A stretch of 57,663 nucleotides of DNA from Prevotella sp. (lineage in GTDB: Bacteria > Bacteroidota > Bacteroidia > Bacteroidales > Bacteroidaceae): the NCBI GenBank assembly GCA_016901395.1, contig JAEAMQ010000031.1, forward strand, positions 1-57,663, read 5' to 3'. Under the pieces are notes generated by a model. It did no database searches, was not told where the DNA came from, and was given only the letters and a program-made list of their open reading frames with translations. Position numbers and translations under genes: made by a program. Within the stretch, counting starts at the first letter, position 1. Each line of letters opens with the position of its first letter. This document shows positions 35,093-44,045 of this stretch, piece after piece.

Positions 35093-36775
35093 TTAGTCCT
35101 CGTGCGGTTTGAAAATAATGCAGTCCAAACGAAGGATACGATTGTACAAACCATTTCTTACATCGGTATTGCTGACACGGGTGTCAAGAATGATCTTCAC
35201 CTGTGGTGTCATATTGCTTCCATAAGAACAGAACGGAACCTTCACATTGGTACCCACCTTGAATGTGTCTACAGCATCAGAATGGGTGGCAAGACTGCTT
35301 TGAAGAGTTACCCAGTTTCGGGAGTTGATAGGCTGTCCATTCTCATCATTGTAGCTCATGCGAACACGAAACTTGGTCGGGAGACGCTCTGTAGTCGATG
35401 CCAACGTGTCGCCGGCAAGAGCCGGGGCTGTGACAACATAAATGTCATAGCCTGCATTTGAGAGCACAGAGGGGATATTGAACACAGCCATCGTGTTGCT
35501 GGAAGCTCCGGCAGGAAGGATGGTGCTATAGGAGTTGCGCGACAGCTTGCCATAGAACGGGTTGCGCGACTGCACGTTGACGATGGTGAGCGGGGCCTGT
35601 GTAGACAACTTGTCTACAGAGTCGAGACGCTCAGAGGTCTCTCCCTCGGCACGGATGGTCTGGAAGAAGGTCTGCGTCTTGTCGATGTTCCAAGTGGAAG
35701 CCTTCATCACCTGACCATTGCTGCTCACCACATTCTCGGTGCCATTGAACACGCCACCGGCGGCAAAGGGCTTGTCATACTGGTAATACTTATCATCGAA
35801 CGAACCGTAAACAGAGAGTCGGTAAGAGTAGGGACAAGCATTGACCGACATGGCAGAGTCCTGAATCACGGCATCGGTGTTCTTCGTGCGGCTGAACACT
35901 GTACCACGGAGAATGGCCATGCGGGCATTGGCGGCCGACAGGGAGTCGCGCTTGTTGACCGACTTGTCATACTGGAAATACTGCTGATACTCGCTGACGA
36001 GGTTGTTCCACACCGCATTAGTGGGAGCTACCATCCAATAGGTACTGTCTTCGGCATCGAGTTGACCGATATAGTCGAAGATCTCGTTCTGCAGCGTTAC
36101 TACGGAGTCGAGATAGACGGTCTTACCATTGACAATACCACCCGGCACGCTCGCAGCCTCATCAAACTCGTACTTGTTGTAAGAATAGAGGAAGTTGGCC
36201 ACAGAATCCAAGTCGGCATCCTTGCGCAGATACTCAAAAATATTGGGGAAATAGTTCACCTTGTGATTTAACGTGAAGAGCACACCATTGCCGTAGGCCT
36301 GATTGGAAGATACGATCTGTTGACCGCCAAAAGTGCTGGATGTCAAACTAATATACTTACCATTCATCATCACGATGGAATCGTTGCTTACACTCGACAC
36401 AGAATAATTGTAGAGGGCGATGTGGTTTTGCAGGAACTCCTTGATGGCACTGTTGTCACGGTCTTTGACATTCTGGGCCTTCTCCTGCTGGTAGACGGCA
36501 ATGAGCGAATCGGCCTCGGCAGAAGAGAAGTTATCGTTGGTCGGTGCGAAGACCGTAAACACCTGCTTGCCCACCAACGTAGTGTCGTAGCCACAGGCTT
36601 TTACCACACGGGCGAAGTTGGACAGGTTTGCATCCGATGAGATGGCAGCCCAGAGGTTGCCCTGTGCACTGGTAGACACATTGTAATGCTCATTCCAGTC
36701 GTCGGTACAACCCATGAAGGCGAGCGCGATGATAACCGCACCCAAAGCCTTCTTGTATATATTAATGCATTTCAT
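35093..36775 (-). CDS. Fasciclin (FAS1) domain lipoprotein, third of PUL 2
   Basis: A 560-residue lipoprotein with lipobox AFMGC (Cys23). FAS1 repeat 1 spans ~42-180: LWAAISSDANLSNFARVVKACGY, then QVFTVFAPTNDNF and EFLQNHIALYNY, ending with NGVLFTLNHKVNY. A second FAS1-like segment (~182-320) has VAPTNAVWNNLV. The last ~230 residues are beta-rich, ending CIIFKPHED, and may be a carbohydrate-binding-like domain. FAS1 domains mediate adhesion and polymer contact in many organisms. Here the gene sits between two SusCD pairs, 34 bp after another FAS1 gene, so an accessory surface role in glycan capture is inferred. Confidence 0.85.
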   Translation of the reverse strand: MKCINIYKKALGAVIIALAFMGCTDDWNEHYNVSTSAQGNLWAAISSDANLSNFARVVKACGYDTTLVGKQVFTVFAPTNDNFSSAEADSLIAVYQQEKAQNVKDRDNSAIKEFLQNHIALYNYSVSSVSNDSIVMMNGKYISLTSSTFGGQQIVSSNQAYGNGVLFTLNHKVNYFPNIFEYLRKDADLDSVANFLYSYNKYEFDEAASVPGGIVNGKTVYLDSVVTLQNEIFDYIGQLDAEDSTYWMVAPTNAVWNNLVSEYQQYFQYDKSVNKRDSLSAANARMAILRGTVFSRTKNTDAVIQDSAMSVNACPYSYRLSVYGSFDDKYYQYDKPFAAGGVFNGTENVVSSNGQVMKASTWNIDKTQTFFQTIRAEGETSERLDSVDKLSTQAPLTIVNVQSRNPFYGKLSRNSYSTILPAGASSNTMAVFNIPSVLSNAGYDIYVVTAPALAGDTLASTTERLPTKFRVRMSYNDENGQPINSRNWVTLQSSLATHSDAVDTFKVGTNVKVPFCSYGSNMTPQVKIILDTRVSNTDVRNGLYNRILRLDCIIFKPHED

Positions 36776-36809
36776 ATCGTTTTTGTTCTTGATTGTATTT
36801 CCATTGTGA

Positions 36810-38882
36810 TTACAGGTCGCTTTCCATCTGTCCGGCCTCGGTCACACCATAGACACTCTTAGGCACAATCTCGAAGTAGTCCATCATAAACTCATTGTTG
36901 TTACCCAACTTCGAGGAAGAGGTACAACGGATGCGCAGATAATGGTCGGTCTTCGGATTGATGTGAACCTGACAAAGCACCAGACGATAGGTGCGGGGAT
37001 TGTCTACGAACTCATTGATGACAGATCCATTGGAGTGGTAGCCACCGTAAGCACCACGATAGTATCCCAGGTTCTTGAGCATCTTCTGGTCTTCAGCCTT
37101 CTCCTCATCGGTCATCTTGGCCCAAGTCTTGGTGCCAAACTTGTCACCGAGGATAGACTCATCGGTCAATCTCTTACGCATGTCGACAGGGATGCCCTGC
37201 GGTTTACCATCGAAGTAGACCTGTGCCACTCCACGAGTATCAAGAGCACAGAAGCCAAGACGCAACTGGTATTCACCCTCGTAAGGTACGGGAGGAATGC
37301 GGAACTCGAAATCATAGTCGCCAAAGAGGTTGAACTCATCGCCCTCGTATGACCAGAAGTTCCAGTGGGGACGACGGTAAACGAGCGTACCGTTGCCCTT
37401 CATCGTCACGTGATCGAGGTATCCGTTGGGGAAATAGTAGTTCTTACCGTTCTTGTAAGTCTGGTCAGCCTTGCTACTTTCGTCGTCCTTGGTAGGATCT
37501 CCATTCAGACGAATGTTCATCGTCATGACCTCGGGGAAGATGGTGGCGAAGTCCATACGGATGCGGTCGTTCATCACCTTGTTCTGGGTGTCATAATTAA
37601 AAGAAACAATATCGTTTACATAGAAGTATCGGCCGTTAGGGGCATCTTGTGTGTATTTATTTTCCACCGTAGGCTTTATCAAAGCACCTTCAATAGAATA
37701 CTTATCATCCACGCGGCGGTTCACATAACGCTGTCCTAAGGTTCCGGCTCCTACGTACTGACGAACGGTTAGTTGCTCAAGTTTCATCATTGTGCGAGGC
37801 AACATGGTTTCATACCAGTCATTGGGATTCATCTTGTCGGTCTTGATTCCAATGGCGCCATCGACAATACCCTGATGGAGCTCCAGCGGAGTGAGCTTGT
37901 TCCATCCGATAACATCGCGTGTCAGAATATGATAGGCGATATACATGTTGAGCGGGTTGTAGCGGTCGGTCAGCTTGTCGAAGTCATGAGCTGCCTGATA
38001 GTCAGCATCATTGCCAAAGACTGGATCATAGAGCTGGCAAGCCAAATCGTAGAGTGCCCTTACAGCTCCCTGAGAAGTGGAGATTCCCTTTTCGGCAAGT
38101 TTGACATTCATCACGCTGTCCGGCTCGACGAAAACGGTATAGCCGTATTTCTTCTCGTCGGGAGCAAGGGCAATCTCGTGCCAGAAGTCAGACGTGTAAT
38201 AATAAGGGGAATAGTTCGTGCCACTATAAGACTCATCTTTTACCTTGATGAGGGAGTCGCGCAGACCGGTGGCCACCAAGCCGTCATAGAACATGCTTAT
38301 CTTGTCGTTCTCCTTGAGAATGTCGGCTATGGAGCTGTTGGAGTTTTCCAAGAGCACGCTGATGGGTTGAACAATACCGTTTTCCACGGAGTCGTCTTTC
38401 GACTCAAAGATGATGTGTGACATGCGGTTAAGCTCTACAACCGAGTTTTGATTAGAGTCCGTAGTATGCGTGATCTGAATATACCGCTTGTTCATATTAG
38501 CGGTATTCAGCGTGCCATCATTCATTTCGATGGTAGCATACATATTGTTCACAAGATGGCTGCAAGCTATGGTGTCGCACTGCTCCTTGGTCAAGCTCTC
38601 CACGGAGGCAATGCCTTCCTTCTTCAGATAAGCCTGAACCACATCGTTAGACGGCAGGAAACAGGTATAATGTCCATAGGCAGAGAGAATATCCATCAGC
38701 CCTGCCTGCTTCACAATGTAGGCGAAATCGCTGTATTGTGGCCGGCTGGTGATATAATCACTCATCATCTCGCCCGTGAAGGTATAATAGTTTTCTGCAC
38801 CAGGATCATCAGAGCAACCGGTGAAACCAAGGCTGCCCAAAGCACAGATGGTACAGAGAATGAAATATTTAAAGCGTTTCAT
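36810..38882 (-). CDS. Fasciclin (FAS1) domain lipoprotein with C-terminal beta-sandwich, second of PUL 2
   Basis: A 690-residue lipoprotein with lipobox FTGC (Cys23). FAS1 repeat 1 covers ~38-180 (FAYIVKQAGLMDILSAYGHYTCFLPSNDVV). A degenerate repeat 2 covers ~185-445 (GYTVFVEPDSV, YIAYHILTRDV, NGRYFYVNDIVSF). Residues ~450-690 form a distinct beta-rich domain with aromatic-rich lines (RRPHWNFWSYEGDEFNLFGDYDFEFRIP-type segment, QVYFDGKPQG, NEFMMDYFEIVP) that resembles a jelly-roll binding domain; similar C-termini on such proteins are often labelled DUF5108. It follows susD by 26 bp. A surface glycan-binding accessory role is inferred. Confidence 0.85.
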   Translation of the reverse strand: MKRFKYFILCTICALGSLGFTGCSDDPGAENYYTFTGEMMSDYITSRPQYSDFAYIVKQAGLMDILSAYGHYTCFLPSNDVVQAYLKKEGIASVESLTKEQCDTIACSHLVNNMYATIEMNDGTLNTANMNKRYIQITHTTDSNQNSVVELNRMSHIIFESKDDSVENGIVQPISVLLENSNSSIADILKENDKISMFYDGLVATGLRDSLIKVKDESYSGTNYSPYYYTSDFWHEIALAPDEKKYGYTVFVEPDSVMNVKLAEKGISTSQGAVRALYDLACQLYDPVFGNDADYQAAHDFDKLTDRYNPLNMYIAYHILTRDVIGWNKLTPLELHQGIVDGAIGIKTDKMNPNDWYETMLPRTMMKLEQLTVRQYVGAGTLGQRYVNRRVDDKYSIEGALIKPTVENKYTQDAPNGRYFYVNDIVSFNYDTQNKVMNDRIRMDFATIFPEVMTMNIRLNGDPTKDDESSKADQTYKNGKNYYFPNGYLDHVTMKGNGTLVYRRPHWNFWSYEGDEFNLFGDYDFEFRIPPVPYEGEYQLRLGFCALDTRGVAQVYFDGKPQGIPVDMRKRLTDESILGDKFGTKTWAKMTDEEKAEDQKMLKNLGYYRGAYGGYHSNGSVINEFVDNPRTYRLVLCQVHINPKTDHYLRIRCTSSSKLGNNNEFMMDYFEIVPKSVYGVTEAGQMESDL

Positions 38883-38908
38883 ATTCTTTTCTTTTTCGTG
38901 TATGAACC

Positions 38909-40636
38909 TTAATTTGTTTTGTCGTAACTGCCATTCTCACCACTGCCGAAAGCCGGATTCTGGGTGAGGTTCTTGTTCACCTTCAGCTCGTCGACATTAT
39001 AGGGCCAATAGATGGCATCCATTTTGGCTAACTTGTCTTGAATGGCAGAAGTGTTAGAGGTGAATTTCTGAAGCACCTGATTGGACAAATACTTCGTGTT
39101 GCCGTCACGACGCGAGCGGCGCACAAGGTCGTACCAACGTTTGCCCTCGAACATCAGTTCGCGATGGCGTTCTTCCATCACCAGATTTTCCATGTCGGCC
39201 TTGGTAAGATAGTTCTTCGGGTTGAGGGTATCCTTCAGTGTTGCCTGACAGAGCGAACGCTTGTTCACTGCTGTTACAAGAGAGAAGGCAGAGGTGAGAT
39301 AGCTCTGGTCTTGATCTGACAGGCTCTGTTCGCTGCTCATCAGCTGAGTCAAAGCCTCGGCCTTCATCAGCATGATATCGGTGAGACGATAGATAATCCA
39401 GTTGCTCTTGTTCTTATTTTCATTGTAGATATTGGAATAAATAACAGTGGGATTAGTGCTGGAGAAATCAATAGCCGCTGAGGTATACACATACTTACCA
39501 ATCATCGTACTTCCCATAACGTTCTCATAATAACGGGCATCATATTTGTTGGTAAACACACTGTAGACCTGTGAGCTCACGTCATCACCTATATAAGACG
39601 ACACCGAACCATAGCCCAATGTAATCACTCCACTTTTACTGTAGCCGTAGCATAGATTTACACCGCCATTGCTCAGCATATTGTCATCTGGCATAAAGGT
39701 GAGTTCAAGAATGCTTTCCGAACTGTTTCCTGTACCGAAAATCTTAGTGTAAGCATTACCGAATGTTGTTGCCGAACCGTATGAGCTTTCGCTGATAAGA
39801 GGATAGCCGCCAAACTTGCTGTAGTCTGTCGTAGAGTAACTGTTGCGAGAGGCCTCTTCTGCCTGCAACTGCTTGGCATTGATTACAAGGTCAGCATACT
39901 GAATACATTTCTGATAATCCTGCTTCCAGAGATACATCTCGCAAAGCATGGCCCAGATGGCTTCCTTGGTGATGCGGCTGGTCTGATAGAGTTTCTCAGT
40001 CTCTGTGCCTGAGGGATAGGTTTCCACAGCATCATCTTTGACACTTTCCAAATCGGTAATCAGGCTGTCGAGCACATTGTCAAAGCTCGTAGCCGGCAAA
40101 TCCATCACCTGATCGTCGTCTGTATAGGCTACAGTAGAATAGGGCACATCACGGAAAGTACGAATCAGATAAAAATAGCAAAGGTCGCGTAGGGCAGACA
40201 CCTCAGCGATATCAGCTTTCAACTCACTGTCGCTGAAACTTGGATCTTTGGCAGAGACTTGCGGAGCATACTTGATAACCGTGTTGCAACGGTTGATAAT
40301 GTTATAGAACTGATCCCATGTGGTATATGAATTGGATGCGGTAAGGTTCTCCTTCAACACGCTCTCCAAACTAACATCTTTGTCAAGGTTCTGGCCACGG
40401 CTGATGTTGTCGCTACGGAACTCTCCCCAAACCATCATGCGCATCATCATATTGTCTGACTGCATGCCAGAGTAACAGCCTAAGATGATTCCATCGACAT
40501 CGGCTTTCTCATTCCAGAACTTTTCGAGGATGATTTCGTTCTGAGGCTCTATCTGCAAGAAATCACTGCAGGAAGATATTCCTAAGAGCAGGCAGACCGA
40601 AGCTATGGTATGATAAAATATGTTTTTACGTTTCAT
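38909..40636 (-). CDS. SusD/RagB-family lipoprotein, first pair of PUL 2
   Basis: A 575-residue lipoprotein with lipobox ISSC (Cys23) followed by SDFLQIEPQNEI, a textbook SusD start. The TPR-like region includes EVSALRDLCYFYLIRTFRDVPYS. The C-terminal region has MEERHRELMFEGKRWYDLVRRSRRDGN and closes with YWPYNVDELKVNKNLTQNPAF, both classic for the family. It lies 16 bp after susC. It is expected to act as the lid of the first SusC transporter in PUL 2. Confidence 0.95.
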   Translation of the reverse strand: MKRKNIFYHTIASVCLLLGISSCSDFLQIEPQNEIILEKFWNEKADVDGIILGCYSGMQSDNMMMRMMVWGEFRSDNISRGQNLDKDVSLESVLKENLTASNSYTTWDQFYNIINRCNTVIKYAPQVSAKDPSFSDSELKADIAEVSALRDLCYFYLIRTFRDVPYSTVAYTDDDQVMDLPATSFDNVLDSLITDLESVKDDAVETYPSGTETEKLYQTSRITKEAIWAMLCEMYLWKQDYQKCIQYADLVINAKQLQAEEASRNSYSTTDYSKFGGYPLISESSYGSATTFGNAYTKIFGTGNSSESILELTFMPDDNMLSNGGVNLCYGYSKSGVITLGYGSVSSYIGDDVSSQVYSVFTNKYDARYYENVMGSTMIGKYVYTSAAIDFSSTNPTVIYSNIYNENKNKSNWIIYRLTDIMLMKAEALTQLMSSEQSLSDQDQSYLTSAFSLVTAVNKRSLCQATLKDTLNPKNYLTKADMENLVMEERHRELMFEGKRWYDLVRRSRRDGNTKYLSNQVLQKFTSNTSAIQDKLAKMDAIYWPYNVDELKVNKNLTQNPAFGSGENGSYDKTN

Positions 40637-40652
40637 AATCGTCTATAATTAT

Positions 40653-43600
40653 TTAGAAATCTACGGTAACACCGAACGTAAACGAACGAGAACGTGGTGT
40701 CTGCGAACGGTCAATAGCCGGGTCATAACCAGAGTTGCTGATATCCGGGTCTACACCACTGTACTTCGTAATCACGAAAGGATTGTTGGCACTGATATAG
40801 AAACTGAGTCGGTTCAGACCAATCCATTTCAGATACTTCTTGGTAATGGCGTATGACAACTGAGCATAGCCCATACGCAGGTAAGAGCCATCTTCTACAA
40901 AGCGGTCGCTCACCAATGTGTTATAGTTTGAGGTACTTCCAAACATAGCACGGGGAATCGTGGTTACATCACCTTCCTTGCGCCAGCGATAGTTCACGGC
41001 CTGACTCATGTTGTCGTTGCCGGTCATAGACTCTGCATTCAGACGGGCCAGATTAAGAATCTTGTTGCCCACACGGTAGGTAAACTGTGTGGTGAGACGC
41101 CAGTCCTTGTAGCTGAAGGTGAAGCCGAAGCCACCGGTCAGCTTAGGCAGAGAGCTACCCAAGTAGACGATATCAAGAGCATTGATATTGCCATCATGGT
41201 TGACATCTTCATAAATAGCATCACCGCCGCAAAAAGCATAATTCTTACCTGTACCATCATTGGTATAGTTGTAACGCATGCGGAGAGGATTGCCGTCAGC
41301 ATCGAGAATCTGATTACCCTCGGCATTAAAGGCCACAGGAGCCGTCTTGCCCGCAGCAAGGAACGCTGCACGCTCATCGGCTGTCATATTCTTGTAAGTA
41401 TCGTAATTGTACTGGTACACACCCTTGTAGCGGAAACCATAGATGGCACCAAAGGGATTGTGCAACTGCACACGACGCAGATATTCACCATTACCATAGG
41501 CGAAAGTAGAGTTAAGAGAGTTGAGCACATACTCATCCATCTCCAGAATTTCGTTGCGGTTGTTACCGAAGTTGGCATTCATATCAAAGCCAAAATTGCC
41601 CACCTTCAGCAGTCGGTTGGTATTGATGTGGAATTCCCAACCCGTGTTGCGCATCTTGCCGCTGTTGCGGTAGGGCACGGTCATATATCCGGAGTTGGAA
41701 GGGATGCGATAGTTGGACAGCAACATGTCGGAGGTGGTGGAGTTATAGAATTCCAACGTCATGGTCATACGGTCGTTCCAGAATCCCCAGTCCATACCCA
41801 AGTTGTAGCTGGACACAATTTCCCATTTCAAGTCGGTCAGTCGGATATTCACCGGATACATCGTAGCCTGGTCAAGGTAACGGGCACCGGAAGCATACTT
41901 ACTGGTGTAGAGATAGTCCTGATTGGGCTGACTTCCCACACGACCCCAGCTCGGACGGATGGAGAGCATAGACAACCAATTGTGGACAGACTTCATCCAA
42001 GGCTCGTCAATGACGTTCCAACGCAAAGACACAGCAGGGAAGTAACCCCAGCGGTGGCCGGGACCAAACTTGGTAGTTCCGTCGGCACGCATCGAGACAT
42101 CAGCCACATAGCGGCCTTTATAGGCGTAGTGGGCAGAAAGAGTATAATACATGGAACGCCACTGGGCATACGAAGAACTCAAACCAGTGTTCACACCACC
42201 GGCATCAGGACTTACAACACCATCGCCTGACAAGCCCTTAGCACCGTTGGACTGGGCACTGGAAGATCCTGAGTTCAACTCAAACCGGCCCATCATCATG
42301 AAAGAGTGGTCCTTATTGCTGAAATGAGGAATAAATGTCAAGGTCTGCTTGGTGTTGAATGTTACACTCTTAGAGTTGCCAGAAGAAGCAGTATTTACAC
42401 CATCGGCCCAACTCACGGTCTTCAGTTCTGCGGGATAGAACGAGTCATCATATTGATTGAACACACTCATCAACACACTTCCCTGATAGTTCAACTGCCA
42501 ATGTTCCTCATCAAGTCCTAACAATCGATAGTTAATCACCAATTCAGGCACAAGGTCATAGGTGCGACGAGTCTTCTTAGCTAAATAAGCACTGGCTACG
42601 GGATTGACGTATGCTTTCTGATTATCAACTTTTCCAGAACTGGGATTGAACACACTGGATGCGGTCTGCAGCATCTGATAGTAGCGGCTGGTATTCTCAC
42701 CCGTCACAGGATCCTGTTCATAAATGCTCATATTAGGCATTTTCTTCATGGCAATAGCCAACAGGTCATCGCTGTTCATGTAATTCTTAGTGTAGGTCAA
42801 CGCAAAGTTGGTCGACACACGGATGCGCTCGCTGACAAAATAGTCGAGAGCCACACGAGTAGAGAAACGGTTGAGCTTCTGCTGAATCATCGTACCGGTC
42901 TCATGGTCGAAACCACCACCAATACGGAAGGAGGCTTTCTCACCACCACCCGAGATAGAAACGTAGTGGTTTTGACGAAGACCCCATTGGGTCACAGCCT
43001 TGCGCCAGTCTGTATTATTATTGTATTGCTCATACTCCGAGAAGGTAGGGTCATAGCTGATTTCCCGGATGTTCTGACTACTGGTGTCGTCCTGAGTCGG
43101 ATTGAAATAGCTCTCCTTGAGCATCATCGTGTAGTCGTCACCACTCAGCAGTGCATAGCCTTCAGGCTGATGAGTGCCGGTGAGTTTCAATGAATAAGAA
43201 ACTCTTGGCGCACCGCGTGAACCACGTTTGGTGGTCAACTCGATGACACCATTACCACCCTGGCTACCATAAACGGCAGTAGCAGCAGCATCTTTCAACA
43301 CATTAATGCTGGCAATATCCTCGGGATTAATATTCAGCAAATCGGCGAACTTCTCATTATTAGCTCCACTGAGATCAAAGTTCGACATATCCACACTTCT
43401 CACATTACCGTCGACCACAATCAGCGGATTGGAGTTGGTGAGCGAAGAGAGTGAGGAGGCACCACGCAGACGCATGGTGGAACCTGAACCAAGGTCACCA
43501 GAGTTGGAGATGATGTCCAGACCGGCGATACGGCCCTGCAGAGCCTCATCAAGCGTGGTAATACCCAGACCCTCAAGGTCTTTCATATCCAACGACTGCG

Positions 43601-44042
43601 AAGCATACGAAATTTCTCGATCGGGGATGGCAAGGTTGTTACCTGTTCTGCGCTTCTTGGCCACCACCGTTACCTCATCAATATTGGTATCCGACTTCAA
43701 CGTCACCTCGTAGGTGGTCTGGTTGATAGGCATCGTTCTGGTCTTGGAGCCTACATAGCTGAAGCGAATCTTGTTTTTCTGGTCGCGCACGGCCATCGAG
43801 AAGTTACCATTCAGGTCGGTTACGGCGGAATTGATGATACGGCCTGTACCGTCAATCTCACAGATGGTAGCTCCCATCAACGGTCCCATATCATCAGACA
43901 CCGTTCCGTGCACCTGAGTGATCTGGGCCAACATTGCCTGCACAGAGAGGAAGGCGAACACGAGCAACATGCCGAAACGCCGACCGGCCTCCTTTTGGAA
44001 CATGGCCTTCATTTGTGTTTGGGTTTTATGGTTTACTTTCAT
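40653..44042 (-). CDS. SusC/RagA TonB-linked transporter, first pair of PUL 2
   Basis: An 1129-residue transporter. After the signal region (ending AMLAQ) come a carboxypeptidase-like domain at ~43-115 (VHGTVSDDMGPLMGATICEI...FSYVGSKTRT) and a TonB-box-like strand IDEVTVVAKKRR. The plug contains STMRLRGASSLSSLTNSNPLIVVDG and DAAATAVYGSQGGNGVIELTTKRG. The barrel ends RSRSFTFGVTVDF. It starts 3 bp after the stop of a FAS1 gene and precedes its susD by 16 bp. Together with the second pair downstream it gives PUL 2 two separate import routes, perhaps for oligosaccharides of different size or linkage. Confidence 0.95.
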   Translation of the reverse strand: MKVNHKTQTQMKAMFQKEAGRRFGMLLVFAFLSVQAMLAQITQVHGTVSDDMGPLMGATICEIDGTGRIINSAVTDLNGNFSMAVRDQKNKIRFSYVGSKTRTMPINQTTYEVTLKSDTNIDEVTVVAKKRRTGNNLAIPDREISYASQSLDMKDLEGLGITTLDEALQGRIAGLDIISNSGDLGSGSTMRLRGASSLSSLTNSNPLIVVDGNVRSVDMSNFDLSGANNEKFADLLNINPEDIASINVLKDAAATAVYGSQGGNGVIELTTKRGSRGAPRVSYSLKLTGTHQPEGYALLSGDDYTMMLKESYFNPTQDDTSSQNIREISYDPTFSEYEQYNNNTDWRKAVTQWGLRQNHYVSISGGGEKASFRIGGGFDHETGTMIQQKLNRFSTRVALDYFVSERIRVSTNFALTYTKNYMNSDDLLAIAMKKMPNMSIYEQDPVTGENTSRYYQMLQTASSVFNPSSGKVDNQKAYVNPVASAYLAKKTRRTYDLVPELVINYRLLGLDEEHWQLNYQGSVLMSVFNQYDDSFYPAELKTVSWADGVNTASSGNSKSVTFNTKQTLTFIPHFSNKDHSFMMMGRFELNSGSSSAQSNGAKGLSGDGVVSPDAGGVNTGLSSSYAQWRSMYYTLSAHYAYKGRYVADVSMRADGTTKFGPGHRWGYFPAVSLRWNVIDEPWMKSVHNWLSMLSIRPSWGRVGSQPNQDYLYTSKYASGARYLDQATMYPVNIRLTDLKWEIVSSYNLGMDWGFWNDRMTMTLEFYNSTTSDMLLSNYRIPSNSGYMTVPYRNSGKMRNTGWEFHINTNRLLKVGNFGFDMNANFGNNRNEILEMDEYVLNSLNSTFAYGNGEYLRRVQLHNPFGAIYGFRYKGVYQYNYDTYKNMTADERAAFLAAGKTAPVAFNAEGNQILDADGNPLRMRYNYTNDGTGKNYAFCGGDAIYEDVNHDGNINALDIVYLGSSLPKLTGGFGFTFSYKDWRLTTQFTYRVGNKILNLARLNAESMTGNDNMSQAVNYRWRKEGDVTTIPRAMFGSTSNYNTLVSDRFVEDGSYLRMGYAQLSYAITKKYLKWIGLNRLSFYISANNPFVITKYSGVDPDISNSGYDPAIDRSQTPRSRSFTFGVTVDF

Positions 44043-44045
44043 GAA